The notes under the pieces: model-generated
The model's database searches: none
What the model saw: only the letters and a program-made list of their open reading frames with translations
Told to the model about the DNA's origin: nothing
Shown here: in pieces, positions 34,704 to 43,268 of the stretch
Layout of the letters: each line of letters opens with the position of its first letter
How positions within the stretch are numbered: the first letter of the stretch is position 1
Origin: Noviluteimonas caseinilytica
GTDB lineage: Bacteria > Pseudomonadota > Gammaproteobacteria > Xanthomonadales > Xanthomonadaceae
Length of the DNA stretch: 64,000 nt
Direction: 5' to 3'
Assembly (NCBI RefSeq): GCF_018406605.1
Contig: NZ_AP024545.1
Span: 930,001 to 994,000, forward strand
Made by a program: the position numbers and the translations under genes

Positions 34704-35534
34704 ATGCTGCGCCACGCCCTGCTGCTCACTGCCCTGCTCGCTTCCACCGGATGCCCCTCGGCCTGGGGGCGGACGATGGTGGACATCGACCTGGTCGATC
34801 GCGATTCCGGCCAGTGGCTCTCCGAAACCCCGTACCGCGGCGATATCTGGGTGCCCGGCATTCCCGGCCATCGCTACGCGGTGCGCCTGACCAACCAGTC
34901 GGCCGAACGCGTGCTGGTCGTGTTGTCCGTCGATGGCGTGAACGCGGTGACCGGCCAGACCGCCGATCCCTCGCAGGCCGGTTACGTGCTCGAACCCTGG
35001 CAGAGCACCGAGATCGCCGGCTGGCGCAAGTCGATGGACGATGTTGCGCAATTCGTGTTCACCGACTTGCCCGATTCGTACGCCGCGCGCACGGGGCGGC
35101 CGCAGAACGTGGGCGTGGTGGGGATCGCGGTGTATCGCGAAGCGCGGCCGGTGGCGTATGCGCCGCCGCCTTACATCCCTTCTCCTTCGGTGCCGCCGTA
35201 CGAGCGCGCCGAATCCCGCGACCAGGCCGCGGCGAAGGCCGCCTCGCCGCGCGCGCAGGGCAACGCGTCCGCCGGTGCCGCTGCCGAATCCGCCGCACCC
35301 AGCGCGATGCCGCAACAACTCGGCACCGGCCACGGCGCACGCGAATGGTCGCCGGTGGGACAGACGCAGTTCGTGCGCGCGAGCCGCTCGCCCACGCAGG
35401 TCACGCAGTTGCGCTACGACGACGAGAACGCATTGCTCGCGATGGGCGTCCTGCGTCGTCCGCCAGCGTACGGCTGGCGCGAAGGGCCGCAGGCGTTCCC
35501 GGCGGGGTTCGTGCCGGATCCGCCGCGTTATTGA
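34704..35534 (+). CDS. Exported protein with disordered Ala/Pro-rich middle, unknown function
   Basis: 276 aa. Signal peptide (ALLLTALLASTGC), possibly lipoprotein-type because of the LASTGC cysteine. A folded N-terminal domain (about 25-150, VDIDLVDRDSGQWLSETPYRGDIWVPG) is followed by a Pro/Ala/Ser-rich region (about 155-210) and a C-terminal tract with THG and DDENALLAMGVLRRPPAYGW. The N-terminal domain has the look of an uncharacterised beta-sandwich. Transcribed alone; a strong terminator follows. Confidence 0.72.
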   Translation: MLRHALLLTALLASTGCPSAWGRTMVDIDLVDRDSGQWLSETPYRGDIWVPGIPGHRYAVRLTNQSAERVLVVLSVDGVNAVTGQTADPSQAGYVLEPWQSTEIAGWRKSMDDVAQFVFTDLPDSYAARTGRPQNVGVVGIAVYREARPVAYAPPPYIPSPSVPPYERAESRDQAAAKAASPRAQGNASAGAAAESAAPSAMPQQLGTGHGAREWSPVGQTQFVRASRSPTQVTQLRYDDENALLAMGVLRRPPAYGWREGPQAFPAGFVPDPPRY

Positions 35535-35544
35535 ATCGCGGACA

Positions 35545-35576
35545 GACAAACGGGCCGGAGGACCGGCCCGTTTGTC
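35545..35576 (+). terminator. Intrinsic terminator after the 34704 gene
   Basis: 14-bp stem GACAAACGGGCCGG/CCGGCCCGTTTGTC (35545-35558 with 35563-35576), 4-nt AGGA loop. The A/T ends of the stem provide short U-runs both ways, so it may also end transcripts from the minus-strand entericidin gene. Confidence 0.85.
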
Positions 35577-35630
35577 GTTGCATCCCTGCCACGGCGCGCA
35601 GGCGCGCCGCTCACTCCTCCGTGCAGCGGA

Positions 35631-35798
35631 TCAGCAATGGCTGTCCTTGCAATCCTCGGCCTTGGTCTCGACCTTCTCGCCCGCCTTCTGGACGTCCTTG
35701 CCGGCGCCGGCAACGGTGTTGCAAGCGGCAAGCATGTTCATCGAGAACAGCGCGAGGAGCATCAGGGCGAACGTGCGCTTCATGGCCGACTGCTTCAT
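35631..35798 (-). CDS. Entericidin A/B family lipoprotein
   Basis: 55 aa. Signal peptide with lipobox LAAC (Cys27), then NTVAGAGKDVQKAGEKVETKAEDCKDSHC, the entericidin pattern. Start ATG 35798 is fixed by an AGGAG ribosome site. In E. coli EcnA/EcnB form an antidote/toxin pair; single copies like this one are stress-linked outer-membrane lipoproteins with no proven toxin role. Confidence 0.88.
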   Translation of the reverse strand: MKQSAMKRTFALMLLALFSMNMLAACNTVAGAGKDVQKAGEKVETKAEDCKDSHC

Positions 35799-35940
35799 GG
35801 AAATCTCCTGGGTGACGATTCGAGGACGACATGTGTCGTCCGGTGGGCGCATCAGACCCATCCGGCCGTGAAGCCCACGTCGAATTGCCGCTTGCGCGGT
35901 GTGTTCCGTTCAGCCGGAAATGCAGTTCGTGGGCGGCGCG

Positions 35941-36864
35941 TCAATCGCGCATCAGCGTGGACTTGCCGAACAGGCTTTCCACGAGGTCGACGGCGAGCTT
36001 CGCGGTGGCGTTCTGCGCATCGAGCAACGGGTTGAGCTCCACGATGTCGAGCGAACCCATGCGGCCACTGTCGGCGATCATTTCCATCACCAGCTGCGCT
36101 TCGCGGTAGTTGGGGCCGCCGGGCACGGTGGTGCCCACGCCCGGCGCGATGCTGGGGTCGAGGAAATCCACGTCGAAGCTCACGTGCACGTGCGTGTTGT
36201 CGTCCACACCGTCGAGGGCTTCTTCCATCGCGCGCTTCATGCCGACTTCGTCGATGTAACGCATGTCGTAGACGTCGAGGCCGTGTTCCTTCACCAGGCG
36301 CTTCTCGCCTTCGTCGACGGACCGGATGCCGATCTGGCGGATGTCGCCCGCCGACATCGCGGGGGCATCGCCACCGAGGTGCGTGAGTTCGCGCGGGCCC
36401 AGGCCGCACAGGCAGGCGACGGGCATGCCGTGGATGTTCCCCGACGGCGTGACGTTGTGCGTGTTGAAGTCGGCGTGCGCATCGAGCCACAGCACGCGCA
36501 GCTTCTTGCCGGTCTTGCGGCAGTGGCGCGCGACCGCCGTGATGGACCCGACGCCGAGGCAGTGGTCGCCGCCGAGGAGGATGGGCATGCGGCCCGCGTC
36601 GAGTTCGGCTTCCACCGCGTGCATGACCATGCGGTTCCAGTCCGTCACTTCCTTCAGGTGCCGGTAGCCGTCGTCCGGCGGCGTCCACGGATTGCGCGGA
36701 CCGTCGATGTTGCCGCGATCGATGAGGTCGATGCCGCGCGCGACGAGGGCTTCGGGCAGCCCCGCGATGCGCAGCGCTTCGGGCCCGAGGCCCGCACCGC
36801 GATGACCGGCGCCGACGTCGGTCGGCGCACCCAGGAGCGAAACGGGGGGGAATGTGCGGCTCAT
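35941..36864 (-). CDS. rocF: Arginase
   Basis: 307 aa Mn2+ enzyme that splits arginine into ornithine and urea. Metal-binding blocks are GGDHCLGVGSI (98-108), LDAHADFNTH (128-136), GMPVACL (about 145-150) and FDVDFLDPSIAPGVGTTVPGG (about 232-252), all intact. Start ATG 36864 gives MSRTFPPVSLLGAPTDVG, the family N-terminus. Distinguished from agmatinase by this loop and the C-terminal QNATAKLAVDLVESLFG. It precedes the gene cluster of tRNA-Thr and SPOR. Confidence 0.93.
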   Translation of the reverse strand: MSRTFPPVSLLGAPTDVGAGHRGAGLGPEALRIAGLPEALVARGIDLIDRGNIDGPRNPWTPPDDGYRHLKEVTDWNRMVMHAVEAELDAGRMPILLGGDHCLGVGSITAVARHCRKTGKKLRVLWLDAHADFNTHNVTPSGNIHGMPVACLCGLGPRELTHLGGDAPAMSAGDIRQIGIRSVDEGEKRLVKEHGLDVYDMRYIDEVGMKRAMEEALDGVDDNTHVHVSFDVDFLDPSIAPGVGTTVPGGPNYREAQLVMEMIADSGRMGSLDIVELNPLLDAQNATAKLAVDLVESLFGKSTLMRD

Positions 36865-36901
36865 GGGCCCGATGGTACTCGCAGGCATGCGTGCGCGTGC
36901 G

Positions 36902-37312
36902 TCACGCAGGCCGCGTCTTCCCGCAGGTGGCGCACAGGCCGCCGACGGTGCGCGTCGGGAACGTCGCGCCGCCCAGCACGAACAATGCGATCACCAGCGC
37001 GCGTTCGCCCCACGGGATGACGGGGCCTTGCGGAGGGCACGTGCACGCGGGTTCGGGGTGGGCGTCGTCGTTCGCTGAATCGTGTTCGACATCGAGTTCG
37101 CCGCGGCGATACGCGTCGAAGATCGCGCGCGCTTCGGCGATGTCCTCGGCCTTCACCTGCAACTGCGTGCCACCGAGCGCGTAGGCCATCGGCCAGTCGA
37201 CGATCGCCATCCGGTCGTTGGCCACTTCCGCGAACAGGCCATCGGCGCGCAAGCGTGCGCACACCACGTGCGCTTCCCACGGATCGAGGAACCGGGCGAG
37301 CGTGACGAGCAC
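36902..37312 (-). CDS. DUF2007-type protein with membrane segment and Cys pairs
   Basis: 136 aa. The N-terminal domain (about 1-75, VLVTLARFLDPWEAHVVCARL, FAEVANDRMAIVDWPMAYALGG, LQVKAEDIAEARAIFDAYRRGEL) matches the DUF2007 putative signal-transducing fold. A membrane segment (ALVIALFVLGGATF) near 110 and Cys pairs CTCP and CATCGK suggest a metal site. The start is GTG 37312, preceded at exactly six bases by a perfect AAGGAGG site (37319-37325); the in-frame ATG 37333 is weaker. Function unknown. Confidence 0.75.
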   Translation of the reverse strand: MLVTLARFLDPWEAHVVCARLRADGLFAEVANDRMAIVDWPMAYALGGTQLQVKAEDIAEARAIFDAYRRGELDVEHDSANDDAHPEPACTCPPQGPVIPWGERALVIALFVLGGATFPTRTVGGLCATCGKTRPA

Positions 37313-37341
37313 GGGCGACCTCCTTCGCTGCATGGGCGATG

Positions 37342-37417
37342 TGGTGCCGGCAGTCAGAATCGAACTGACGACCTACCGCTTACAAGGCGGTTGCTCTACC
37401 AACTGAGCTATGCCGGC
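37342..37417 (-). tRNA. tRNA-Thr (anticodon TGT)
   Basis: 76 nt including encoded CCA. Read on the minus strand, the 7-bp acceptor stem (GCCGGCA with TGCCGGC), D-arm AGCTCAGTTGGTAGAGC, anticodon loop CTTGTAA with anticodon TGT, and T-arm with GTTCGATTC are all present, with A discriminator. It reads threonine ACN codons. It sits between the DUF2007 gene and the SPOR gene, in an intergenic position. Confidence 0.95.
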
Positions 37418-37432
37418 GAACGCGCGGGCATC

Positions 37433-38104
37433 TTAGCGCAGCGCTGCTTGTTGGAAAGTCGCGCAATCCAGCGGGCGCGCCTGGGCGGCGGCGATGTCCT
37501 GCGCGGCGCGCGCCGGATCGAACGCGGCGGAGGCGCCGGCATCGATCCAGCCTTCCGTGGCGACATCCCCGAGCGGGGCGACCTGCGCCGTGAAGCCGGC
37601 GGCCTCCAGCTGCGCGAGGCGACGGCGCGCGGCGTCTTCGTTGCCGAAGCGGCCCAGCGCGATGCCGTTCCGGTCGGGGCCGGACGGCATGACGAACAGG
37701 TCGTCCAGGCCCGCGGCCAGGATGCGGTCGGCCATTGCCTGCGCGGCTTCCTTCGTCGCCAGCGCCGGGATGTAGACGCGCCATCCGGTGGGCTTGCCGA
37801 GCGGCACTTCGCGCACGCGCGCGATCACGACGCGCGGCACGAGGAGTTCGTGCGCGCGACGCAGCGCAGCGGGATTGGCGAAGGGACCGAACGACACGCA
37901 TTGCGTCGGCGCGACGGGCACCTTTGCCACTGCGGTGGCCTTCGGGCGCCGCGCGGCCGGCACTTCTTCCAGCAACTGCAGGCGCGGCACGTCGGCCGGC
38001 ATGTCGATCGGTGTTTCCTGCGCGGGCGGTTTGCGCGTCGCCCACCACGCGACGACGCCGACGTTGATCGCCACCAGCAACACGAGCAGCGCGCGATACA
38101 TCAT
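37433..38104 (-). CDS. SPOR domain-containing inner-membrane protein
   Basis: 223 aa. One N-terminal transmembrane helix (ALLVLLVAINVGVVAWWA, residues 4-21), a short Pro-rich linker and a sporulation-related (SPOR) repeat at about 65-145 (CVSFGPFANPAALRRAHELL, WRVYIPALATKEAAQAMADRI, and IALGRFGNEDAARRRLAQLEAAG). SPOR domains bind denuded peptidoglycan at the septum. The ATG overlaps the coaX stop as ATGA, forming one unit with coaX and birA, an order I recall from Xanthomonadaceae. Confidence 0.85.
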   Translation of the reverse strand: MMYRALLVLLVAINVGVVAWWATRKPPAQETPIDMPADVPRLQLLEEVPAARRPKATAVAKVPVAPTQCVSFGPFANPAALRRAHELLVPRVVIARVREVPLGKPTGWRVYIPALATKEAAQAMADRILAAGLDDLFVMPSGPDRNGIALGRFGNEDAARRRLAQLEAAGFTAQVAPLGDVATEGWIDAGASAAFDPARAAQDIAAAQARPLDCATFQQAALR

Positions 38105-38811
38105 GCGGCGGTCTCCAGCGCGGCCCAGCGCGCGAGGCCTTCCAGCACCAGCGCGGGGCGCGATTCGACGCCGGCCAGGTGCGCGCGCATCGCATCGGCG
38201 CCACCGCCATGCAGCAACACGCGCGGGGCGCGGCCGAGGGCTTGCGTGGCGACGGCGAGGCTGCGTTCGACGAGCGCGATGGCGGCGCCTTCGCAACCGG
38301 ACGCGAGCGCATCTTCGGTGTCGGCGGCGAATTCGGTGTACACACCGCCTTCGACCGGCAACTGCGCCACGCGCGCATGCAAGGTTTCGCGCATCAGCGT
38401 CGGCGACGGCGCGATGCGGCCGCCGAGGTGCCGGCCGTGTTCGTCGACGAGGTCGATGGTGAGCGCGGTGCCGACGCCGACGACCAGCGCGGGCGCCGAT
38501 TCGCACGCGGCGACCATCGCGAGGAAGCGGTCGACGCCCAGCTTCTGCGGATCGGCGTACGCGATGCGCAAGGGACCGAAACGCGCGGACGTGCGCGCGA
38601 TCGCGATGCGGCGGAAGCGTTGCGTCAGCGCGTCGATCAACGCAACGCGATGCGCTTCGGGCGCGACGGACGACAGGTACGCGACGTCGCCGTACGGCAA
38701 CGCGGTCATGTCGCCGGGCGCGAACGCGCGCACGTCGCCGACGGCGCCCGCCGCGAACGGCGCGCCCTTCAGTCGCGTGTTGCCGAAATCGAACAACCAG
38801 TGCTGCGTCAT
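38101..38811 (-). CDS. coaX: Type III pantothenate kinase
   Basis: 236 aa. First step of coenzyme A synthesis; CoaX type, not inhibited by CoA and needing a monovalent cation. ASKHA-fold landmarks: WLFDFGNTRLKGA (phosphate 1), ALVVGVGTALTIDLVDEHGRHLGGRIAPS and LLHGGGADAM. Start ATG 38811 overlaps the birA stop as ATGA. Transcribed birA-coaX-SPOR. Confidence 0.93.
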   Translation of the reverse strand: MTQHWLFDFGNTRLKGAPFAAGAVGDVRAFAPGDMTALPYGDVAYLSSVAPEAHRVALIDALTQRFRRIAIARTSARFGPLRIAYADPQKLGVDRFLAMVAACESAPALVVGVGTALTIDLVDEHGRHLGGRIAPSPTLMRETLHARVAQLPVEGGVYTEFAADTEDALASGCEGAAIALVERSLAVATQALGRAPRVLLHGGGADAMRAHLAGVESRPALVLEGLARWAALETAA

Positions 38812-39791
38812 GCTCCCTGCATCCGGACGCTGACTTCGCCGGAGTGGACCACACGCACCGCGCCGTCGTCGAGGCGCACGCGCAATGCGCCGTCGGGCGC
38901 GAGGCCCTCGCTCGTGGCGTGGCGGATGCCATCGTGCAGGTGCAGGTCGATCGCGCGGCCGGCGAGTGCGTCGAGCGCGGCGTAGCGCGGGAGGAACGGA
39001 TCGAGGCCCTCGCGATCGAAGGCTTCGAGCGCGGGCAGCAGGTGCGAGAGGACGTCCGCGGCGATCGCGTTGCGCGCGCGGGTTTCACCCAGCGTGGCCA
39101 GGTCGATCCAGGGTTGCCCGATGTCGCGGGCAAACACGTCGGGCATGTGCACGTTGAGGCCCAGGCCCAGCACCGCGCGCACGGGGCCGGCGTGTTCGCC
39201 ACCGCCTTCGACGAGCAGGCCGCCCAGCTTCCGCAGCGTGGCGCCCTCGGGCACGACGATGTCGTTCGGCCATTTCAGTCGCACCGAAGCGTGGCCCATC
39301 GCATGCAGCGCTTCGACCACGGCGATGCCGGCGACGAGGCTCAAACCGCCGAGACGACCGAGGCCGCCGCTGAAGGACCGCGCGAGCGAGAGGTAGAGGT
39401 GCGCGGCCAGCGGCGAGGCCCAGGTGCGACCGCGACGGCCGCGGCCGCCGGTCTGGCGTTCGGCCAGCAACACGTCGGCGCCGCGCACGGGCGTTGTGCG
39501 GCGCAGCAGTTCGGTACTCGTCGAGTCGATGGACCAGGCCACTTCGAGGAGGGCCAATCCCTCACGAGCGCCCGGGGCGATGGCGTCGCGCAGGGCCTGC
39601 GCGTCCAGGAAATCGAGCGGCCGGTCGAGCGCGTAGCCGACGCCGGGGCGGGCCGAAATCCCCACGCCGGCGGCCCGCAGGGCCTGGATCCGCTTCCAGA
39701 CCGCGGCGCGGCCGAGCCCGGCCTCGCGGGCGAGCACGTCGCCGCTGGCGGGGCCCGCGGCGAGGCGGGTCAGGAGGGCGCGGTCATCCAT
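38808..39791 (-). CDS. birA: Biotin--[acetyl-CoA-carboxylase] ligase / biotin operon repressor
   Basis: 327 aa. N-terminal winged helix (about 1-60, LAREAGLGRAAVWKRIQALRAAGVGI), so the protein can bind DNA as well as attach biotin. The catalytic domain has SIDSTSTELLRR, AERQTGGRGRRGRTWASPLAAHLYLSLA (the RGRxGRxW biotinyl-AMP loop) and RLKWPNDIVV. C-terminal SH3-like domain ends GEVSVRMQGA. Start ATG 39791 is close to a CATAAT -10 element. Whether a bio operator is regulated cannot be seen here. Confidence 0.94.
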   Translation of the reverse strand: MDDRALLTRLAAGPASGDVLAREAGLGRAAVWKRIQALRAAGVGISARPGVGYALDRPLDFLDAQALRDAIAPGAREGLALLEVAWSIDSTSTELLRRTTPVRGADVLLAERQTGGRGRRGRTWASPLAAHLYLSLARSFSGGLGRLGGLSLVAGIAVVEALHAMGHASVRLKWPNDIVVPEGATLRKLGGLLVEGGGEHAGPVRAVLGLGLNVHMPDVFARDIGQPWIDLATLGETRARNAIAADVLSHLLPALEAFDREGLDPFLPRYAALDALAGRAIDLHLHDGIRHATSEGLAPDGALRVRLDDGAVRVVHSGEVSVRMQGA

Positions 39792-39818
39792 CGGTGAGGT
39801 TGTGGCCTGGAGGCCCGG

Positions 39819-39896
39819 ATTATGGCCGAGGCCGTTCGTCGCCGGCGCCGTTCCGGGATGCAACCTTCGGCGAGCCCGCGGCATCCACGGTATAGT
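39819..39896. promoter_or_regulatory. Divergent promoter region between birA and the 39949 gene
   Basis: Minus strand: CATAAT at 39819-39824, about 28 bp upstream of birA. Plus strand: TATAGT at 39891-39896, about 52 bp upstream of the 39949 gene. Both are good -10 matches in a GC-rich gap; -35 boxes are not clear for either. No bio-type operator palindrome seen. Confidence 0.42.
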
Positions 39897-39948
39897 CCGC
39901 GGCGCCGAATCCCTGGCCGTGCACCTACCCCGCACCAGGACTTTCCCC

Positions 39949-40251
39949 ATGTCACGTTCCATCCTCTTCCTGTTGCTGCTTTGCGCGAGCGCGTCCGTCG
40001 CTGCGCACGAGGCACGCATGGATGGCCCGACTGGCGATGGCGGCCATTGCCCCGACACCAGCAACACGATCGTCGAGGCCGATTCCACGCCGCAGCCGGC
40101 CAAGCCCGCGCGCGCCATCCACACCGCAGCCAAGCCGTCCAAGCCCGTGAAGCCCACGCCCGCCGTGCGCAGCACCGGCGACAGCGATGGCAGCGGCACG
40201 CGCATCCAGCCGCCGCGCTGGCACAGCTTCCTGCCGGGCATGTTCCGCTAA
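39949..40251 (+). CDS. Small exported His/Pro/Thr-rich protein
   Basis: 100 aa. Clear signal peptide (SILFLLLLCASASVAA, cleavage about residue 18) and a mature part rich in Pro, Ala, Thr and Lys (about 45-75). C-terminus WHSFLPGMFR. SD AGGA before ATG 39949 and a TATAGT promoter support it as real. The stop is 4 bp from the MtfA-like start, so they may be cotranscribed. No known family. Confidence 0.62.
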   Translation: MSRSILFLLLLCASASVAAHEARMDGPTGDGGHCPDTSNTIVEADSTPQPAKPARAIHTAAKPSKPVKPTPAVRSTGDSDGSGTRIQPPRWHSFLPGMFR

Positions 40252-40255
40252 GCCA

Positions 40256-41032
40256 TTGCGGAACTGGTTCCGGCGCTTCCTGCGCCCTGCGTCCCTCGAT
40301 CCCGACTCGTGGCTCCGCGCCTGCGCGGGCGTTCCCTTCGTCAGTGCACTGGATGCAACGCGCAAGGCGCGACTGCAAGCGCTGGTCACGCGCTTTTTGC
40401 ACGACAAGACCATCACCCCGATCGGCGACCTCGCGCTCGACGACGTGCAACGCATGCAACTCGCCGCGTTGTGCTGCCTGCCGCTGATCGAATTCGGCGA
40501 AGAAGGCCTGCACGGGTGGTCGCAACTGCTCGTGTATCCCGGCGCGTTCCGCGTGCACCGCGCGCACACCGATGCCGCCGATGCGATGGCGGAATGGGAC
40601 GGCGTGATGCAACCCGCGCACGAAGGCTACGAAGACCTGATCGGCGAAGCATGGGAAGCCGGGCCCGTGGTGCTGTCGATGGAGGACGTGCTGGCCGACC
40701 TGGCCGCGCCGCGCGATGGCTGCTGCGTGGCGGTGCACGAGATCGCGCACAAGCTCGATGCGCTCGACGGCGCGATGGACGGCACGCCGCCGTTGCCGCG
40801 CGCGTGGCAGAAAGAATGGGCGCGCGATTTCCAGCAGGCCTTCGACCACATGGGCAAGCAGGTCGACGCGAACCGCCGCACGAAGCTCGATCCCTACGCC
40901 GCCGAAGCGCCCGAGGAATTCTTCGCGGTGTGCACCGAATACCACTTCAGCGCGCCGGCGTTGCTGCGCGAGGCGTATCCGAAAGTCGCGGCGCACCTGG
41001 CGAAGTTCTACGGCGCCTCGCCGATGGCGTGA
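40256..41032 (+). CDS. mtfA: MtfA-type zinc metallopeptidase
   Basis: 258 aa. The gluzincin motif HEIAHKLDALDGAMDG (zinc ligands His161 and His165) and the downstream APEEFFAVCTEYHF with the third ligand Glu identify the MtfA family, whose E. coli member binds the Mlc repressor and has aminopeptidase activity. Conserved FGEEGLHGWSQLLVYPGAF precedes it. There is no ATG near the family N-terminus; TTG 40256 gives MRNWFRRFLRPASLD and avoids overlap with the upstream gene, but it is not certain. Confidence 0.87.
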   Translation: MRNWFRRFLRPASLDPDSWLRACAGVPFVSALDATRKARLQALVTRFLHDKTITPIGDLALDDVQRMQLAALCCLPLIEFGEEGLHGWSQLLVYPGAFRVHRAHTDAADAMAEWDGVMQPAHEGYEDLIGEAWEAGPVVLSMEDVLADLAAPRDGCCVAVHEIAHKLDALDGAMDGTPPLPRAWQKEWARDFQQAFDHMGKQVDANRRTKLDPYAAEAPEEFFAVCTEYHFSAPALLREAYPKVAAHLAKFYGASPMA

Positions 41033-41033
41033 G

Positions 41034-42476
41034 TCACAGGCCGGGCGGCAACCGCACTTCGAAACGCGCGCCGCCGAGTTCTTCCGAGCGCCCCACTTCC
41101 AGCTCGCCGCGATAGCCGCGCACGATGTCCTGCACGATCGCAAGGCCGATGCCGTGGCCCTGCACGCGTTCGTCGCCGCGCACGCCGCGTTGCAGGAGCT
41201 GCGTCACGCGATCGGGTTCGATGCCGGGGCCGTCGTCGTCCACCGCCAGCAACAAGCCGTCGCGACGCCCGGGCGAGGTGTCGCCCACGCGCACGGTGAG
41301 CAGCACGCGCGAACGCGCCCACTTGAACGCGTTCTCGAGCAGGTTGCCCAGCAGTTCCTGCAAGTCGCCGGGTTCGCCGTGGAAGCGCGCGTTGGGATCG
41401 AAATCGAATTCGCACAGCACGCCGCGGCCGGCGTAGACCTTTTCCAGGCCGCGCACGATCTGCTCGGCGTGCGTTTCCACTTCGATGGGCGCGGAGAACA
41501 GGGCGTGGCCGCTCGAGGCGGCGCGCGCGAGCTGGTAGCCCACCATGTCGTTCATGCGCCGCAACTGCGTGGCGACTTCCTCGCGCAGCTCCGCTTCCGG
41601 CGTCGGCGTGTCCAGGCGCGAACGCAGCACGGCGAGCGGCGTCTTGAGGCTGTGCGCGAGGTCGGCCAGCGTGTTGCGCTGGCGGTCGAGGTTTTCGCGC
41701 TCGCTCTGGATGAAGGCGTTGATGCTTTCGGTGAGCGGTTCGAGTTCGCGCGGATGGCGCGCGCTCATGCGCGCGATCTGGCCGCGGTGCACGCGCTTGA
41801 GTTCGGCGACCACCTGGCGCAAGGGACGCAGGCTCCAGCGCAACACGAGCATCTGCAGCAGCAACAGCACGAGGCCCGCGCCGCCGAGGTAGCCCCACAA
41901 CGCGCGGCGGAACACGCGCACCTGCTGCGACAGCGCGCTGGTGTCTTCGGAGATGTAGACGGTGTACGGGAACTCGGCTTCCGGTCCGCCCTCGGCCCAC
42001 ACCAGGCCCTTGCCGAGGCGGTAGATCTCGCCGGGCTTGCCGTCGCTGCGCGTGATGGGGAGCGGGCCTTCGAAGCGTTCGGCGGCGGGCGCGAGCATCG
42101 GGCCGAGCGGGAGGTCGGGGCCGCGCGCCGACGCGGAATCCCAGTGGCCGTTCGGCAGCACTACTTCCGCGTACAGGCCGCTGCCGGGGCGTTCGAAGCG
42201 CGCTTCGGGCGGGATGTCGGGGACGTAGAGGGTGCCGTCGCGCAGGAATTCGATGCCGCGCGCGTAGGCCAGCGCGTAGCTTTCCAGGCGCGTGCGCAGG
42301 TTGCTGCGGGCGGTTTCGAGGAACGCGCGATCCAGCGCGTAGCCGGCCAGGGCGAGGAAGGCGACGAGGCCGAGGCTGGCCGCGAGCAGTTGCCGCGACT
42401 GCAGCGAGCGCGGGCGCCAGCGATCGTCGAACAGTGCGCCGCGCGTGCGCGCGTCGGGGGGCTGCTCAGACGCCAT
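41034..42476 (-). CDS. phoQ: Sensor histidine kinase, PhoQ-like
   Basis: 480 aa. Transmembrane helices at about 29-49 and 190-212 flank a periplasmic sensor (about 50-190). HAMP linker about 213-260, then HisKA with phospho-acceptor His275 in LADLAHSLKTPLAVLRSRLD (the PhoQ/QseC subtype), and an ATPase domain with N-box GNLLENAFKW and G-box DDDGPGIEPD. Pairs with the PhoP-like regulator 71 bp upstream. The sensor lacks an obvious acidic divalent-cation patch, so Mg2+ sensing is not assured. Confidence 0.88.
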   Translation of the reverse strand: MASEQPPDARTRGALFDDRWRPRSLQSRQLLAASLGLVAFLALAGYALDRAFLETARSNLRTRLESYALAYARGIEFLRDGTLYVPDIPPEARFERPGSGLYAEVVLPNGHWDSASARGPDLPLGPMLAPAAERFEGPLPITRSDGKPGEIYRLGKGLVWAEGGPEAEFPYTVYISEDTSALSQQVRVFRRALWGYLGGAGLVLLLLQMLVLRWSLRPLRQVVAELKRVHRGQIARMSARHPRELEPLTESINAFIQSERENLDRQRNTLADLAHSLKTPLAVLRSRLDTPTPEAELREEVATQLRRMNDMVGYQLARAASSGHALFSAPIEVETHAEQIVRGLEKVYAGRGVLCEFDFDPNARFHGEPGDLQELLGNLLENAFKWARSRVLLTVRVGDTSPGRRDGLLLAVDDDGPGIEPDRVTQLLQRGVRGDERVQGHGIGLAIVQDIVRGYRGELEVGRSEELGGARFEVRLPPGL

Positions 42477-42547
42477 GCATCGGTCCTCGCTTCAACGGGG
42501 ATGGAACGCGACCCGCGCGTCGCGGGTCGCATGCATCCTACGTCGGC

Positions 42548-43231
42548 TCACTCCCCGCTGCGCGGGATGGCGAAGCGATAGCCGCGGCCGCGCACGGTCT
42601 CGATCGGCTTGAGTTCGCCGTCCGGGTCCAGTTTCTTGCGCAGGCGGCCGATGAAGACTTCGAGCACGTTGGAGTCGCGGTCGAAATCCTGCTGGTAGAT
42701 GTGCTCGGTGAGGTCGGCCTTCGAGACCAGCTCGCCCGCATGCATCATCAGGTACTCGAGCACCTTGTACTCGTAGCTGGTGAGGTCGACGTTGGAACCG
42801 TTGACCGTGACCGTCTGCGCGGCGAGGTCCAGGACCACCGGGCCGCATTCCAGCGTGGGCTTGCTCCAGCCCGCGGCGCGGCGCACCAGCGCGTTGATGC
42901 GCGCCAGCAGCTCTTCGACGTGGAAGGGCTTGACCAGGTAGTCGTCGGCGCCCTGCTTCAGGCCCTCGACCTTGTCCTGCCAGCTCGAACGCGCGGTGAG
43001 GATGAGCACCGGGAATTTCTTGCCCTCGTCGCGGAGCGCCTTGATCAGCTCCATGCCCGACATCTTGGGCAGGCCCAGGTCGATGATGCCGAGGTCGAAC
43101 GGGACTTCGCGGCCCATGTAGAGGCCTTCCTCGCCGTCCTGGGCGGAATCGACGGCGAAGCCTTCCCGCTTCAGGCGTGCAGAGAGTGTTTCTCGAAGCG
43201 GTGCTTCGTCTTCGACGAGCAGGATGCGCAT
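42548..43231 (-). CDS. phoP: OmpR/PhoP family response regulator
   Basis: 227 aa. Receiver (about 1-118) with acidic pair in LLVEDEAPL, phospho-acceptor Asp51 in LGIIDLGLPKMSGMEL and Lys in YLVKPFHVEELLARINALVRR. Winged helix (about 130-225) with LTSYEYKVLEYLMMHAGELVSKADLTEHIY and FIGRLRKKLD. Sequence of the QseB/PhoP subgroup. Upstream PepSY gene and downstream kinase form the operon. Confidence 0.93.
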   Translation of the reverse strand: MRILLVEDEAPLRETLSARLKREGFAVDSAQDGEEGLYMGREVPFDLGIIDLGLPKMSGMELIKALRDEGKKFPVLILTARSSWQDKVEGLKQGADDYLVKPFHVEELLARINALVRRAAGWSKPTLECGPVVLDLAAQTVTVNGSNVDLTSYEYKVLEYLMMHAGELVSKADLTEHIYQQDFDRDSNVLEVFIGRLRKKLDPDGELKPIETVRGRGYRFAIPRSGE

Positions 43232-43268
43232 GGTGACTCCGTGTCAGGCTGGGCCGGCGGCCGTAGGC

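Noticed and set aside
35631..35798. Entericidin as part of an EcnA/EcnB toxin-antidote pair
   Set aside because: Only one copy is present; no second short lipoprotein within the surrounding bases.
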